Shown here: positions 1 through 7,048 of the stretch, piece after piece | Numbering within the stretch: position 1 is the stretch's first letter | Layout of the letters: each line of letters opens with the position of its first letter | From: Priestia megaterium | Lineage (GTDB): Bacteria; Bacillota; Bacilli; Bacillales; Bacillaceae_H | Reading direction: 5' to 3' | DNA length: 64,000 nucleotides | Assembly (NCBI RefSeq): GCF_009497655.1 | Contig: NZ_CP023317.1 | Span: 3,067,501-3,131,500, forward strand | Made by a program: the position numbers and the translations under genes | Notes under the pieces: generated by a model | Databases searched by the model: none | What the model was told of the DNA's origin: nothing | The model's input: the letters and a program-made list of their open reading frames with translations, nothing else

Positions 1-46
1 CTTCTTGGTATTCTAACGGCAATGATTTATCTAAATGTCCTGCCAT
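1..46 (-). CDS. qoxC: Quinol oxidase subunit III (QoxC), N-terminal fragment
   Basis: Only the first 15 codons lie in the window; the gene runs off the left edge. Its ATG (46-44) shares one base with the stop codon of the gene before it (TAATG), so it is translationally coupled to subunit I. The visible N-terminus ([15 protein letters not shown]) fits a cytosolic lead-in to the membrane subunit III of the heme-copper quinol oxidase. The identity rests mainly on the fixed qoxA-qoxB-qoxC gene order; the fragment alone would not decide it. Confidence 0.8.
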   Translation of the reverse strand, partial: MAGHLDKSLPLEYQE

Positions 47-1989
47 TATTTGTCACCCCCTGTAATTCCTTCAACCTTCTTGATTTCATCTACTTTTACA
101 TAGAAGCCCGGATCATAATCAAATGAACGAGCAAGCATACAAGCAAAAATACCTGCTAATCCAACGATTGCCATTGGAATCCATTCAAATACTAAGCCAA
201 ATCCACCGATAAACCAGAAAATACCTGAGATAAACGGCACACCAGAGTTGCTTGGTAAGTGAATTGGTTTTAAGTCTTCTGCTTTAATTTCTGTTTCATT
301 ACGTTTTTTCATGTGCCAGAATGCATCCATTTCTTTCACATGAGGAATTACTGCAAAGTTGTAAGCTTGAACTGGTGATTTAGTCCACCACTCAAGTGTA
401 CGACCATCCCAAGGATCGTTTGCAGTGTCGCGTTTGTTTTTCCATGCACTGTATAATAAGTTAACTACTAATACGAAGAAGCCAAGACCCATTAAGAATG
501 CACCGATTGTTGAAACTAAGTTTAATCCGTTCCAGCCAAGGTTGTCTGCATAAGTTTGCATACGACGAGTCATACCGTCTAAACCTAGGAAGAATTGTGG
601 GAAGAAACATACGTTAAATCCAACAACAAAAATCCAGAATGAAATTTTTCCTAATTTTTCGTTCAACGTGTGACCGAAAATTTTCGGATACCAGAAGTAT
701 AAACCTGCGAAACAGCCAAACACTGTACCAGAGATTAATACATAGTGGAAGTGAGCGATTAGGAAGTAACTGTTATGATATTGATAATCGGCTGATGCCA
801 TCGCAAGCATAACCCCTGTTACCCCACCGATTACGAAGTTTGGAATAAACGCTAATGACCAAAGCATCGCAGTCGTAAATTTGATACGTCCTTTATACAT
901 TGTAAAGAGCCAGTTAAAGATTTTAACTCCGGTTGGTACTGCAATTAACATCGTTGTGATTGAGAAGAACGAGTTAACTGACGGTGAGTTACCCATTGTA
1001 AAGAAGTGATGCACCCATACAAGGTAACTTAAGAATGCGATACCGACCATTGATACTACCATTGCTTTATAACCGAATAAGTTCTTACGAGAATGTGTAC
1101 TGATAACTTCTGAGAAGACACCGAATACCGGTAAAATAACGATATATACTTCAGGGTGACCCCAAATCCAGAATAAGTTAGCCCACATCATTGGAAGACC
1201 GCCGTTAGCCATTGTAAAGAAGGCTGTTCCGAATACACGGTCAAGTGTCATAAGTGCAAGCGCTACTGTTAATACAGGGAACGCGAAAATGATAATAATT
1301 GATGTGATGAAGATTGACCAAGTAAACATTGGCATTTTCATCATTGTCATGCCAGGGGCACGCATTTTTAAAATTGTTACAAAGAAGTTGATACCAGTCA
1401 TTAATGTACCAGCACCAGCAATCTGTAGTGAAACGGCATAGAAGTTATTTCCGATACCCTCACTGAATTCTTTACCTGCAAGCGGGAAGTAACTTGTCCA
1501 ACCTGCATCAGGAGCTCCTCCGATTACGAAAGAAAGGTTAAATAGCATTGCTCCCATAAAGAATGTCCAGAAACTGATTGCGTTTAAGAACGGATATGCT
1601 ACGTCACGCGCACCAATTTGTAATGGAACGATTACGTTCATTAGTCCGATAATAAATGGCATTGCCATGAATAAGATCATGATAACACCGTGAGCCGTGA
1701 AGACTCCGTTGTAGTGATGTTCATCTAAAATGTTCATACCCGGGAATGCAAGCTGCATACGCATCATGATTCCATCAATTCCGCCGCGGAAAAGCATTAA
1801 TACAGCTGAAAGGATGTACATGACACCGAGTCTTTTATGGTCAACTGTTGTTAACCATTCTGTCCATAACCATTTCCATTTCTTGAAATATGTTAAGACA
1901 AAAACGATACCGATGACCGTCATAGCGATTGCTGCGTCAGCAGCGTAAATCATAGGTTCGCCAGTGACGAAAAATTCATCTAGCTTCAT
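46..1989 (-). CDS. qoxB: Cytochrome aa3 quinol oxidase subunit I (QoxB)
   Basis: Catalytic membrane subunit of the aa3-type menaquinol oxidase: it reduces O2 to water and pumps protons. Heme and copper ligands are visible: a TAHG histidine near residue 100, GHPEVY (CuB His and cross-linked Tyr), VHHFF (two CuB His) and HFHYVL (heme His pair). The length, about 647 residues, is normal for QoxB. The ATG at 1989 is chosen over an upstream TTG (2004) because GGGGGAAG lies about 5 bases before it, inside the longer reading. It follows qoxA after 46 bases and overlaps qoxC by one base, so it is part of a qoxABC(D) operon. Confidence 0.97.
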   Translation of the reverse strand: MKLDEFFVTGEPMIYAADAAIAMTVIGIVFVLTYFKKWKWLWTEWLTTVDHKRLGVMYILSAVLMLFRGGIDGIMMRMQLAFPGMNILDEHHYNGVFTAHGVIMILFMAMPFIIGLMNVIVPLQIGARDVAYPFLNAISFWTFFMGAMLFNLSFVIGGAPDAGWTSYFPLAGKEFSEGIGNNFYAVSLQIAGAGTLMTGINFFVTILKMRAPGMTMMKMPMFTWSIFITSIIIIFAFPVLTVALALMTLDRVFGTAFFTMANGGLPMMWANLFWIWGHPEVYIVILPVFGVFSEVISTHSRKNLFGYKAMVVSMVGIAFLSYLVWVHHFFTMGNSPSVNSFFSITTMLIAVPTGVKIFNWLFTMYKGRIKFTTAMLWSLAFIPNFVIGGVTGVMLAMASADYQYHNSYFLIAHFHYVLISGTVFGCFAGLYFWYPKIFGHTLNEKLGKISFWIFVVGFNVCFFPQFFLGLDGMTRRMQTYADNLGWNGLNLVSTIGAFLMGLGFFVLVVNLLYSAWKNKRDTANDPWDGRTLEWWTKSPVQAYNFAVIPHVKEMDAFWHMKKRNETEIKAEDLKPIHLPSNSGVPFISGIFWFIGGFGLVFEWIPMAIVGLAGIFACMLARSFDYDPGFYVKVDEIKKVEGITGGDK

Positions 1990-2035
1990 TATGTCTTCCC
2001 CCAATCATTACGTTATTTAGTGTAATAAATGAATG

Positions 2036-2989
2036 TTATTCATGATTTGAGTGATCCATGTTTTCCATTTCTTCATTACTCGTTTTTTCGTCTTCTTTCA
2101 TCTTGCTGTGATCATGTCCTGTACCACGTTCTAGCTCTTTGCCAGGAATGTATACATCTTTTGCATGGTCAATCCATTTTAAATGTGTACCGTTGTAAGT
2201 TTGACGACCAACAACGCCTGGGCTTAGGATTTGATCATATTTCTTTTCAGTCAATTTACCAGCTGTACCTTTTACGTCACTAACCCACTCTTTGAAGTCT
2301 TTGTCCGTTTGAGCTTGAACTTCGAACTGCATTTGAGTGAAATGTTCACCCGAGAAGTTAGCACTACGTCCCATATAAGAACCAGGCTTATCAGCTTCTA
2401 AGTATAATGGCATTGACATATTGTTCATCGAATATTTTTGTCCGCCAAGTTCTGGTACCCAGAATGAGTTCATAGGTCCTTGAGCCGTTAACTCAAATTT
2501 CACTGGCGTATCTGCTGGAATGTTTACGTAGTTAACCGTCTCGATATTTTGTTCCGGATAACTGAAAATCCATTTCCAGTTTGCAGATGTAACGTGAATC
2601 ACGATTGGATCTTTATCCTTTGATTCTGCCGGTACTTCTTCTGCAGAGTAGATCGCTTTAACAGTTGGCACTGCTAATAGAATTAAGATGATGATTGGGA
2701 ATGCTGTCCAAATAACCTCCATCTTTAAGTTACCTTCTTGCTCAGGTGGCTCATAGTCCATGTTTTCAGGTTTTTCACGATATTTGACAAGAACAAATAT
2801 AAAAATAGCAAATACGACAACAACCACGATCAACATCATCCACATAGACCAAATGATTAAATCAGATTGCGTTTTTGCAACAGGACCTTGCGGGTTCAAT
2901 ACAGCAAGTTTTGAACAACCGCTCAAAAATACTAGTGAAAGCGCAGATAGTAAACCTACTAGCTTCCAAAATCCTTTTTTTGGTTTCAC
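2036..2989 (-). CDS. qoxA: Quinol oxidase subunit II (QoxA), lipoprotein
   Basis: Subunit II of the aa3 quinol oxidase, anchored outside the membrane. The N-terminus is a lipoprotein signal (LVFLSGCSK), followed by two membrane helices and a cupredoxin domain. In the position of the CuA motif of cytochrome c oxidases the sequence reads SANFSGEHFTQM; the two copper cysteines are absent, as expected for a quinol rather than cytochrome c oxidase. The C-terminus ends in a His/Glu-rich tail (GHDHSK...DHSNHE). The start is GTG at 2989 with AAAGGAG 9 bases upstream. First gene of the operon. Confidence 0.96.
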   Translation of the reverse strand: MKPKKGFWKLVGLLSALSLVFLSGCSKLAVLNPQGPVAKTQSDLIIWSMWMMLIVVVVVFAIFIFVLVKYREKPENMDYEPPEQEGNLKMEVIWTAFPIIILILLAVPTVKAIYSAEEVPAESKDKDPIVIHVTSANWKWIFSYPEQNIETVNYVNIPADTPVKFELTAQGPMNSFWVPELGGQKYSMNNMSMPLYLEADKPGSYMGRSANFSGEHFTQMQFEVQAQTDKDFKEWVSDVKGTAGKLTEKKYDQILSPGVVGRQTYNGTHLKWIDHAKDVYIPGKELERGTGHDHSKMKEDEKTSNEEMENMDHSNHE

Positions 2990-3555
2990 TTAAAACTCTC
3001 CTTTCTAACAACACATGATGCGAAGCCTATATTGATGAACATTCAAAATGCGCTATCTTTCGCTAGATAACGACATTTTTATACAGACTCTCTTCCCCCT
3101 TATTTGTAGGCCACTACTATTGTAATACAAAATGACATTTTTTTCGTCCCTTTTGCTTTATTTTTTTATATTAAAAATATTCTAATATAGTGACTGTACC
3201 AATGGGGTTAGAGTGCTTCAACCTTGCGATATTCTATCACATAATTTGGTATGAATAAATGTAAATAAAAGGATTCAGCTCCCATTTCTTAACTATTTCT
3301 TTAGGAATAACTGCAAAATTAGCTTTGCATGTTTGCTTCAACATTGATATATCAATACACATCGACATAATTGAATATTTTGTGACAAATTTTCAAAGAA
3401 AATGTGACGCCCTGTATGAAACTTATTTTGCCCGTTAATTCCCCTTTGTTTTGTAGCAAATATTTGATTTTTTTGCTTAAAATTCTTTCTTTCGAAAATA
3501 TGAACAAAACGTGAATTTTTTTAAAAAGCTTTTTATTATAGAAAAAAGCCACGTG
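2990..3555. other. Intergenic, upstream of qoxA
   Basis: A 566-base AT-rich gap that must contain the minus-strand qoxA promoter and leader. A 66-codon minus-strand reading (3352-3552) has no ribosome binding site and a composition like its surroundings, so it is not called. No clear terminator, repeat or operator is seen. Confidence 0.5.
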
Positions 3556-4134
3556 TTATTCACGCAGCTCTTGGTCCATAAATTCTTTAACCGTGATATC
3601 ATCCCCTGCTTTATCTAGCAGCGTTGTCGTTGCTGGAAACGGATGTTTAATATGACTCGGTATTTTTTCATACAGCACAAAATAATCACTTTTTGGAACC
3701 GCGGCATCAATTGTATATGTATCGTGCACCAAAGCCGCCTTTACGCGCTCAATTTGTTTACTTCTATTTGTTCCTGTAAACAGCGCATATGTACCTTTAT
3801 TTGTATGGATATCATCATAATCCACTAAATTGCTCATTTTGGTACTGACTTCAATACGCAGGCGTTTGTTCCATCCTTGCTTCAATACGGCCATTCCTTC
3901 TTTATCACCAGGTATGGAGAATAAGGCTATGTATGTATTAGAGTGATCAACCCGTTTAAAATCTTGCAGCGTAATCCTTGCAGAACCATCAATACTTTCT
4001 TTATGCTCCCAATTTCGCAAATGCTGCTGCACACTTGCAGCATTGTTTTCAATCGGATATCGAATCATCTCATACGCAACAATTACAACCGCTATACAAA
4101 TGAACAGAAATAGCAACCGCTTTATCTTTCGCAC
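3556..4134 (-). CDS. Hypothetical membrane-anchored protein
   Basis: 192 residues, family not recognised. Residues 4-22 form one hydrophobic segment after an Arg/Lys-rich start (MRKIKRLL), giving a signal anchor with a roughly 165-residue extracytoplasmic part. That part is soluble, mixed alpha/beta in character and has no cysteines. The start is GTG (4134) with AAGGTGA 6 bases upstream. It is a single gene between two intergenic regions, separated from qoxA by over 500 bases, so no operon partner is evident. Confidence 0.75.
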   Translation of the reverse strand: MRKIKRLLFLFICIAVVIVAYEMIRYPIENNAASVQQHLRNWEHKESIDGSARITLQDFKRVDHSNTYIALFSIPGDKEGMAVLKQGWNKRLRIEVSTKMSNLVDYDDIHTNKGTYALFTGTNRSKQIERVKAALVHDTYTIDAAVPKSDYFVLYEKIPSHIKHPFPATTTLLDKAGDDITVKEFMDQELRE

Positions 4135-4441
4135 ATCTATTCACCTTCCTTAGCTTACTCCCCTTTTATGTAATTGCCTAAATTATAACTTCCTATTAAA
4201 CCTCTGTCTATGCACTAGTAGAACTACGTTTTTTTTTACCACAAAAGGGATTTTTCAAACCTTTTGTCATAAAAATACGCTAAAAGACTCAGTAGCTGTT
4301 GAACCAAAAGAAACCGATCTCCACTCCCCTTCTTAATCCTTAAAGCAAAAAAAGATACCCATTTTGAAATGAGTATCGCTTAGCTTATCTATTATATCCT
4401 TCTATATCAAAGTCGTTTAAGGCTTATTTGCCGTTTTTTTA
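4135..4441. other. Intergenic with one terminator
   Basis: Holds the terminator at 4346-4377 that belongs to the rhodanese-like gene. The remainder, next to the GTG at 4134, is AT-rich with nothing distinctive. Confidence 0.4.
4346..4377 (-). terminator. Intrinsic terminator of the rhodanese-like gene
   Basis: On the minus strand a stem GATACTCATTT / AAATGGGTATC with a minimal loop is followed by seven T. It lies 65 bases after the stop codon at 4442. Confidence 0.8.
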
Positions 4442-4789
4442 TTATACACATCTTTCCGCACACATGTATCCTTTGACCTGATATCCATGTTTTTTTAGCT
4501 GCCGAATGCTTAAATTTCGGGAAATGCTGTCAGGAACAATTACGACCACTTCTTTATATGGAATTTCCTCATGCTGTCTCTCTAAATAAGGAAGCGGAAT
4601 ATGGATTGCTTTTTGACAGGGGTTTTGTTTCATTTCATGAAAATGACGAACATCTACATACGAAATCGTTGTAGAAGCACAGTCGGCGGTCGTCACTTTC
4701 TTTATTCCTTGCACCGGCACATAGCGTTTATAAAAACTGTAACAAATTAATAAAAGTAAAATACCTATGCTCATATATAATATCGCCAT
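4442..4789 (-). CDS. Membrane-anchored rhodanese-like protein, degenerate active site
   Basis: 115 residues: one N-terminal membrane helix (about 2-19), then a rhodanese fold (YVDVRHFHEMKQNP...IHIPL...VVVIVPDS...LKKHGYQVKGY). In active rhodaneses the loop after the central strand reads C-R-x-G-x-R-S. Here it is VPDSISRN, so the sulfur-carrying cysteine is missing and thiosulfate:cyanide sulfurtransferase activity is not expected. Two other cysteines near the C-terminus (YMCAERCV) could still matter. The ATG follows GGGAGGAAAAC. The likely job is sulfur-carrier binding or a structural one; this is inferred. Confidence 0.8.
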   Translation of the reverse strand: MAILYMSIGILLLLICYSFYKRYVPVQGIKKVTTADCASTTISYVDVRHFHEMKQNPCQKAIHIPLPYLERQHEEIPYKEVVVIVPDSISRNLSIRQLKKHGYQVKGYMCAERCV

Positions 4790-4822
4790 GTTTTCCTCCC
4801 AATTAATTTCTATACCCCTGTA

Positions 4823-4851
4823 TGTATACTATATTCAAAAGAAAGAATCAA
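4823..4851 (-). promoter_or_regulatory. Promoter of the rhodanese-like gene
   Basis: On the minus strand TTGATT (4851-4846), 17 bases, TATACA (4828-4823), 34 bases before the ATG. The -10 lies within GTATGTATAC (4820-4829), and next to it is ATACCCCTG, which resembles one half of a CsoR/CstR-type operator. The operator reading is only a suggestion. Confidence 0.5.
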
Positions 4852-5228
4852 CACAGAAGTACTCTATCTCATTTCTCTCTGAAAGAAAAATGGTCTTTTT
4901 ACACTTTATTATGAAACCACAATAAAGTGACGAAATCAATCATTATTTATTTTGATTTTTCGAAAGATTTAAATACTAGTAAACAGATCGTTTTTTCTTA
5001 TTATAATGAAGAAACGCAGAATTTTTATCTTCATTTCCCCTTTTCTTTCCCGTTAAGGCTGAGGTTCGCTTATGAGTAATATAGTAGACCCAGTGTTGCA
5101 AGAACGTCAGAAAAATGATTCTAAAAACGAAGGATGCGAGATAGGATAGTATGAACACGTGAAGCGAAAGACTATATTGTGATTGGCTCAGGAAAATACG
5201 AGTTAACTTAGAAATGCGATATACACAA
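4852..5228. other. Intergenic, no confident gene
   Basis: Two short readings were considered: a 60-codon minus-strand one (4976-5158) without a ribosome binding site, and a plus-strand 25-codon one starting ATGAGTAATATAG near 5071 behind a weak GAGG. Neither is supported well enough to call. Confidence 0.4.
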
Positions 5229-5264
5229 AAAAAGGAAAGCTTCGGAGACGAAAGCTTTCCTTTT
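5229..5264 (-). terminator. Terminator of the 50-residue hydrophilic protein
   Basis: Stem AAAGGAAAGCTT / AAAGCTTTCCTTT around a short loop, followed by T residues on the minus strand, 6 bases after the stop at 5270. Confidence 0.85.
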
Positions 5265-5269
5265 CTAGA

Positions 5270-5422
5270 TTAATCTCCGTCAAGGTTTGCACGACAATTA
5301 TTATGAGACAAAGAGGTACTTTGTGCTTCATGCTGTTTTTTCTCACCCTGCATTGTCATATTTTCTCCGTCCTTGCTCCCTTTAGCAATATGTTTAGTTT
5401 TCTTTCCTTGGTTTAATGTCAT
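5270..5422 (-). CDS. Small hydrophilic protein, 50 residues
   Basis: Reads MTLNQGKKTKHIAKG... and ends NNCRANLDGD. Very polar, Lys/Gln/His-rich, with a single cysteine and no hydrophobic core. This composition is reminiscent of minor spore proteins of bacilli, but no family is recognised. The ATG at 5422 is preferred because AAAGGGG lies 7 bases upstream; the ATG at 5428 would be too close. A dedicated terminator follows directly, which supports a real gene. Confidence 0.7.
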   Translation of the reverse strand: MTLNQGKKTKHIAKGSKDGENMTMQGEKKQHEAQSTSLSHNNCRANLDGD

Positions 5423-5502
5423 GTTCATTCCCCTTTCTGGTGGATATAGTGTATGAAAATAACTCACACGCCATAAGAGGAAATGATATGAAAAAGCCCC
5501 TC

Positions 5503-5742
5503 TTAAATTGAGTGAGCTTTCTGCCTAAAACTGCTTTTCCTTTTATTGCTGAATCCGCATGAAAAGATATTCTCTATTTTAAACGTTCGTTTCTCGTTCC
5601 TTAGTAAGCACCAAGCTTTTACGCTCTGAGGATCAATTTTATACACAATGATAAATCGCTGTGTCAAACATCCTTTATCATCCATATAAATAATTTCAAC
5701 AGGTCGTTTCGAAGAGTAGCTTTCTTGAAGTAGCCGTTCCAT
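5503..5742 (-). CDS. Small WYL-like domain protein
   Basis: 79 residues. The core RPVEIIYMDDKGCLTQRFIIVYKI...VKAWCLLRNEKRTFKIENI matches the beta-rich WYL fold (ligand-sensing part of many helix-turn-helix regulators), including the basic RxF segment and the final FxxxxI strand. There is no DNA-binding domain, so this is a stand-alone WYL module, as seen for small proteins in bacilli. The start at 5742 follows AAAGGAGCG; longer upstream readings have no such site. The partner is unknown. Confidence 0.75.
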   Translation of the reverse strand: MERLLQESYSSKRPVEIIYMDDKGCLTQRFIIVYKIDPQSVKAWCLLRNEKRTFKIENIFSCGFSNKRKSSFRQKAHSI

Positions 5743-5925
5743 AGAATTCGCTCCTTTAATTTTTAATTTACGAACACACGTTCCTTTTTCAAGTGTTGTA
5801 AACTGAATAATTCGGTAGCTTTTACAGCTTAAAATGGAGAAAAGAGTGGGAAAAATGATAAAAATCATACAAATATTAGGTAATTGTGATATGGTAAAAG
5901 AGATTACTTAAGTTGGGAGAGGTGC

Positions 5926-6357
5926 ATGATGGAAAGTAACATACTTAAATGGATCCCCGTTCCTTACTTTCAATTAAATCAAGAAGGTAAAATCCTGCAT
6001 TTTTCTAGTCAAGCACATTCTTATTTTTCTTCAGTCTCCAGTCTGTGGAGCATTATTCATAAAGACGACCGGAAACAAGCAATGTGGATGCTGTCACAGC
6101 ACTCTTCATCTAACCCCATCATCAGGCATTTGCGTTTGAGAACGAGCGATGATACATTTGTGAATTTTAAATGCACGATTCATTGGAAAAATAATGTAGG
6201 TCATTTAGTATGCACCGAAAAGAAAAATGTCAAGGATCCATTAGATGTTGTATTATCTGCTCAATCCTATTTAGAAAACTCAGACAAGCGATTAAAAGAA
6301 TCGGACAAGGTGTTAAATAATGCAGCAGATTTATTATTTAATCGATTAAAACGATAA
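5926..6357 (+). CDS. PAS-like sensor-domain protein
   Basis: 143 residues. The N-terminal 95 resemble a PAS fold (PVPYFQLNQEGKILHFSSQA...WSIIHKDDRKQAMWMLSQ...LRTSDDTFVNFKCTIH). The C-terminal 45 are helical and charged (LVVLS...SDKRLKESDKVLNNAADLLFNRLKR). There is no kinase, GGDEF or DNA-binding output, so it may act through a protein partner. The two adjacent ATGs at 5926 and 5929 share the site GGGAGAGG. A terminator lies about 60 bases downstream. Confidence 0.7.
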   Translation: MMESNILKWIPVPYFQLNQEGKILHFSSQAHSYFSSVSSLWSIIHKDDRKQAMWMLSQHSSSNPIIRHLRLRTSDDTFVNFKCTIHWKNNVGHLVCTEKKNVKDPLDVVLSAQSYLENSDKRLKESDKVLNNAADLLFNRLKR

Positions 6358-6413
6358 CCAAATGAACATAATTTGCGCTGTATTCGGTTATTTCTCTCAT
6401 TTTTAAAAGTCAT

Positions 6414-6443
6414 TGAAAGGCTACCTATAGGGGTGGCTTTTTG
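6414..6443 (+). terminator. Terminator after the PAS-like gene
   Basis: Stem GGCTACC / GGTGGC(T) with one G-U pair, followed by five T. Confidence 0.6.
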
Positions 6444-6585
6444 TTTTGTTCTACACGTAAAGTCATTCTCTTTTTGTCCGCACCATTTAGTCCACAGTAC
6501 ATACACTAATAGGCATACTTTTCATATTTATTCTTTCTATATTTATGTTTTGCTCAGAAAAAAAATCCGAATAATCAATAAATGT

Positions 6586-6648
6586 TTGAACATTTTTTAA
6601 AATTGACATATATTATAAACAAACAATCATTTGAATGTTTGAATGAAG
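6586..6648 (+). promoter_or_regulatory. cad promoter and probable CadC/ArsR operator
   Basis: TTGAAC (6586-6591), 17 bases, TATATT (6609-6614) forms a candidate promoter; TTGACA (6603-6608) is an alternative -35. Downstream, TTTGAATG occurs twice in direct repeat (6629-6646), resembling the TTTGAA half-sites bound by CadC/SmtB-type repressors. It overlaps the region between the promoter and the ribosome binding site, as in autoregulated cad operons. Confidence 0.55.
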
Positions 6649-6657
6649 GAGGAAATC

Positions 6658-7017
6658 ATGCCAAAAGACCGCTGTGATATTTATTGTTTTAACGAAGAAA
6701 AGGTGAATCGTATTAAGCCTTCTATCGATGTTGAAGCTGTTCAGGATATTTCTACGATGTTCAAAGCGTTGGGAGATGAAACGCGGCTGAAAATCGTATT
6801 AGCCCTTTATAAAGGTGAGGAATTATGTGTATGTGACGTAGCCAACATTGTAGGCTCTACGGTTGCTACTGCTTCTCATCACTTAAGACTGCTGCGAAAT
6901 ATAGGAATTGCCAATTATCGCAAAGAAGGAAAGTTAGCTTTTTATTCTTTAAGGGATGCACATATTAAACAAGTAATTGATATTATGTTTGCTAAAAAAG
7001 AAGATGTAACCATTTAA
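6658..7017 (+). CDS. cadC: ArsR/SmtB-family metal-sensing repressor (CadC-like)
   Basis: 119 residues. Winged-helix repressor with LGDETRLKIVLAL...ELCVCDVANIVGSTVATASHHLRLLRNIGI, where ELCVCD is the metal-site motif in the recognition-side helix. An N-terminal cysteine (CDIYCF) adds the second pair typical of Cd/Pb/Zn-sensing CadC. The bound repressor is expected to leave the operator when Cd, Pb or Zn binds. ATG 6658 is chosen because AAGGAGG lies 5 bases before it; an earlier ATG overlaps that site. It directly precedes the efflux ATPase it should control. Confidence 0.9.
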   Translation: MPKDRCDIYCFNEEKVNRIKPSIDVEAVQDISTMFKALGDETRLKIVLALYKGEELCVCDVANIVGSTVATASHHLRLLRNIGIANYRKEGKLAFYSLRDAHIKQVIDIMFAKKEDVTI

Positions 7018-7048
7018 GTTTTTCTTACCGTATAGGGAGTGGGACACA

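Noticed and set aside
3352-3552. 66-codon minus-strand reading
   Set aside because: No ribosome site, no family match, composition like the AT-rich gap.
4976-5158. 60-codon minus-strand reading
   Set aside because: No ribosome site or family; an AT-rich gap.
6373-6600. Plus-strand reading after the PAS-like gene
   Set aside because: It runs through a terminator and an AT-rich promoter region; no ribosome site.
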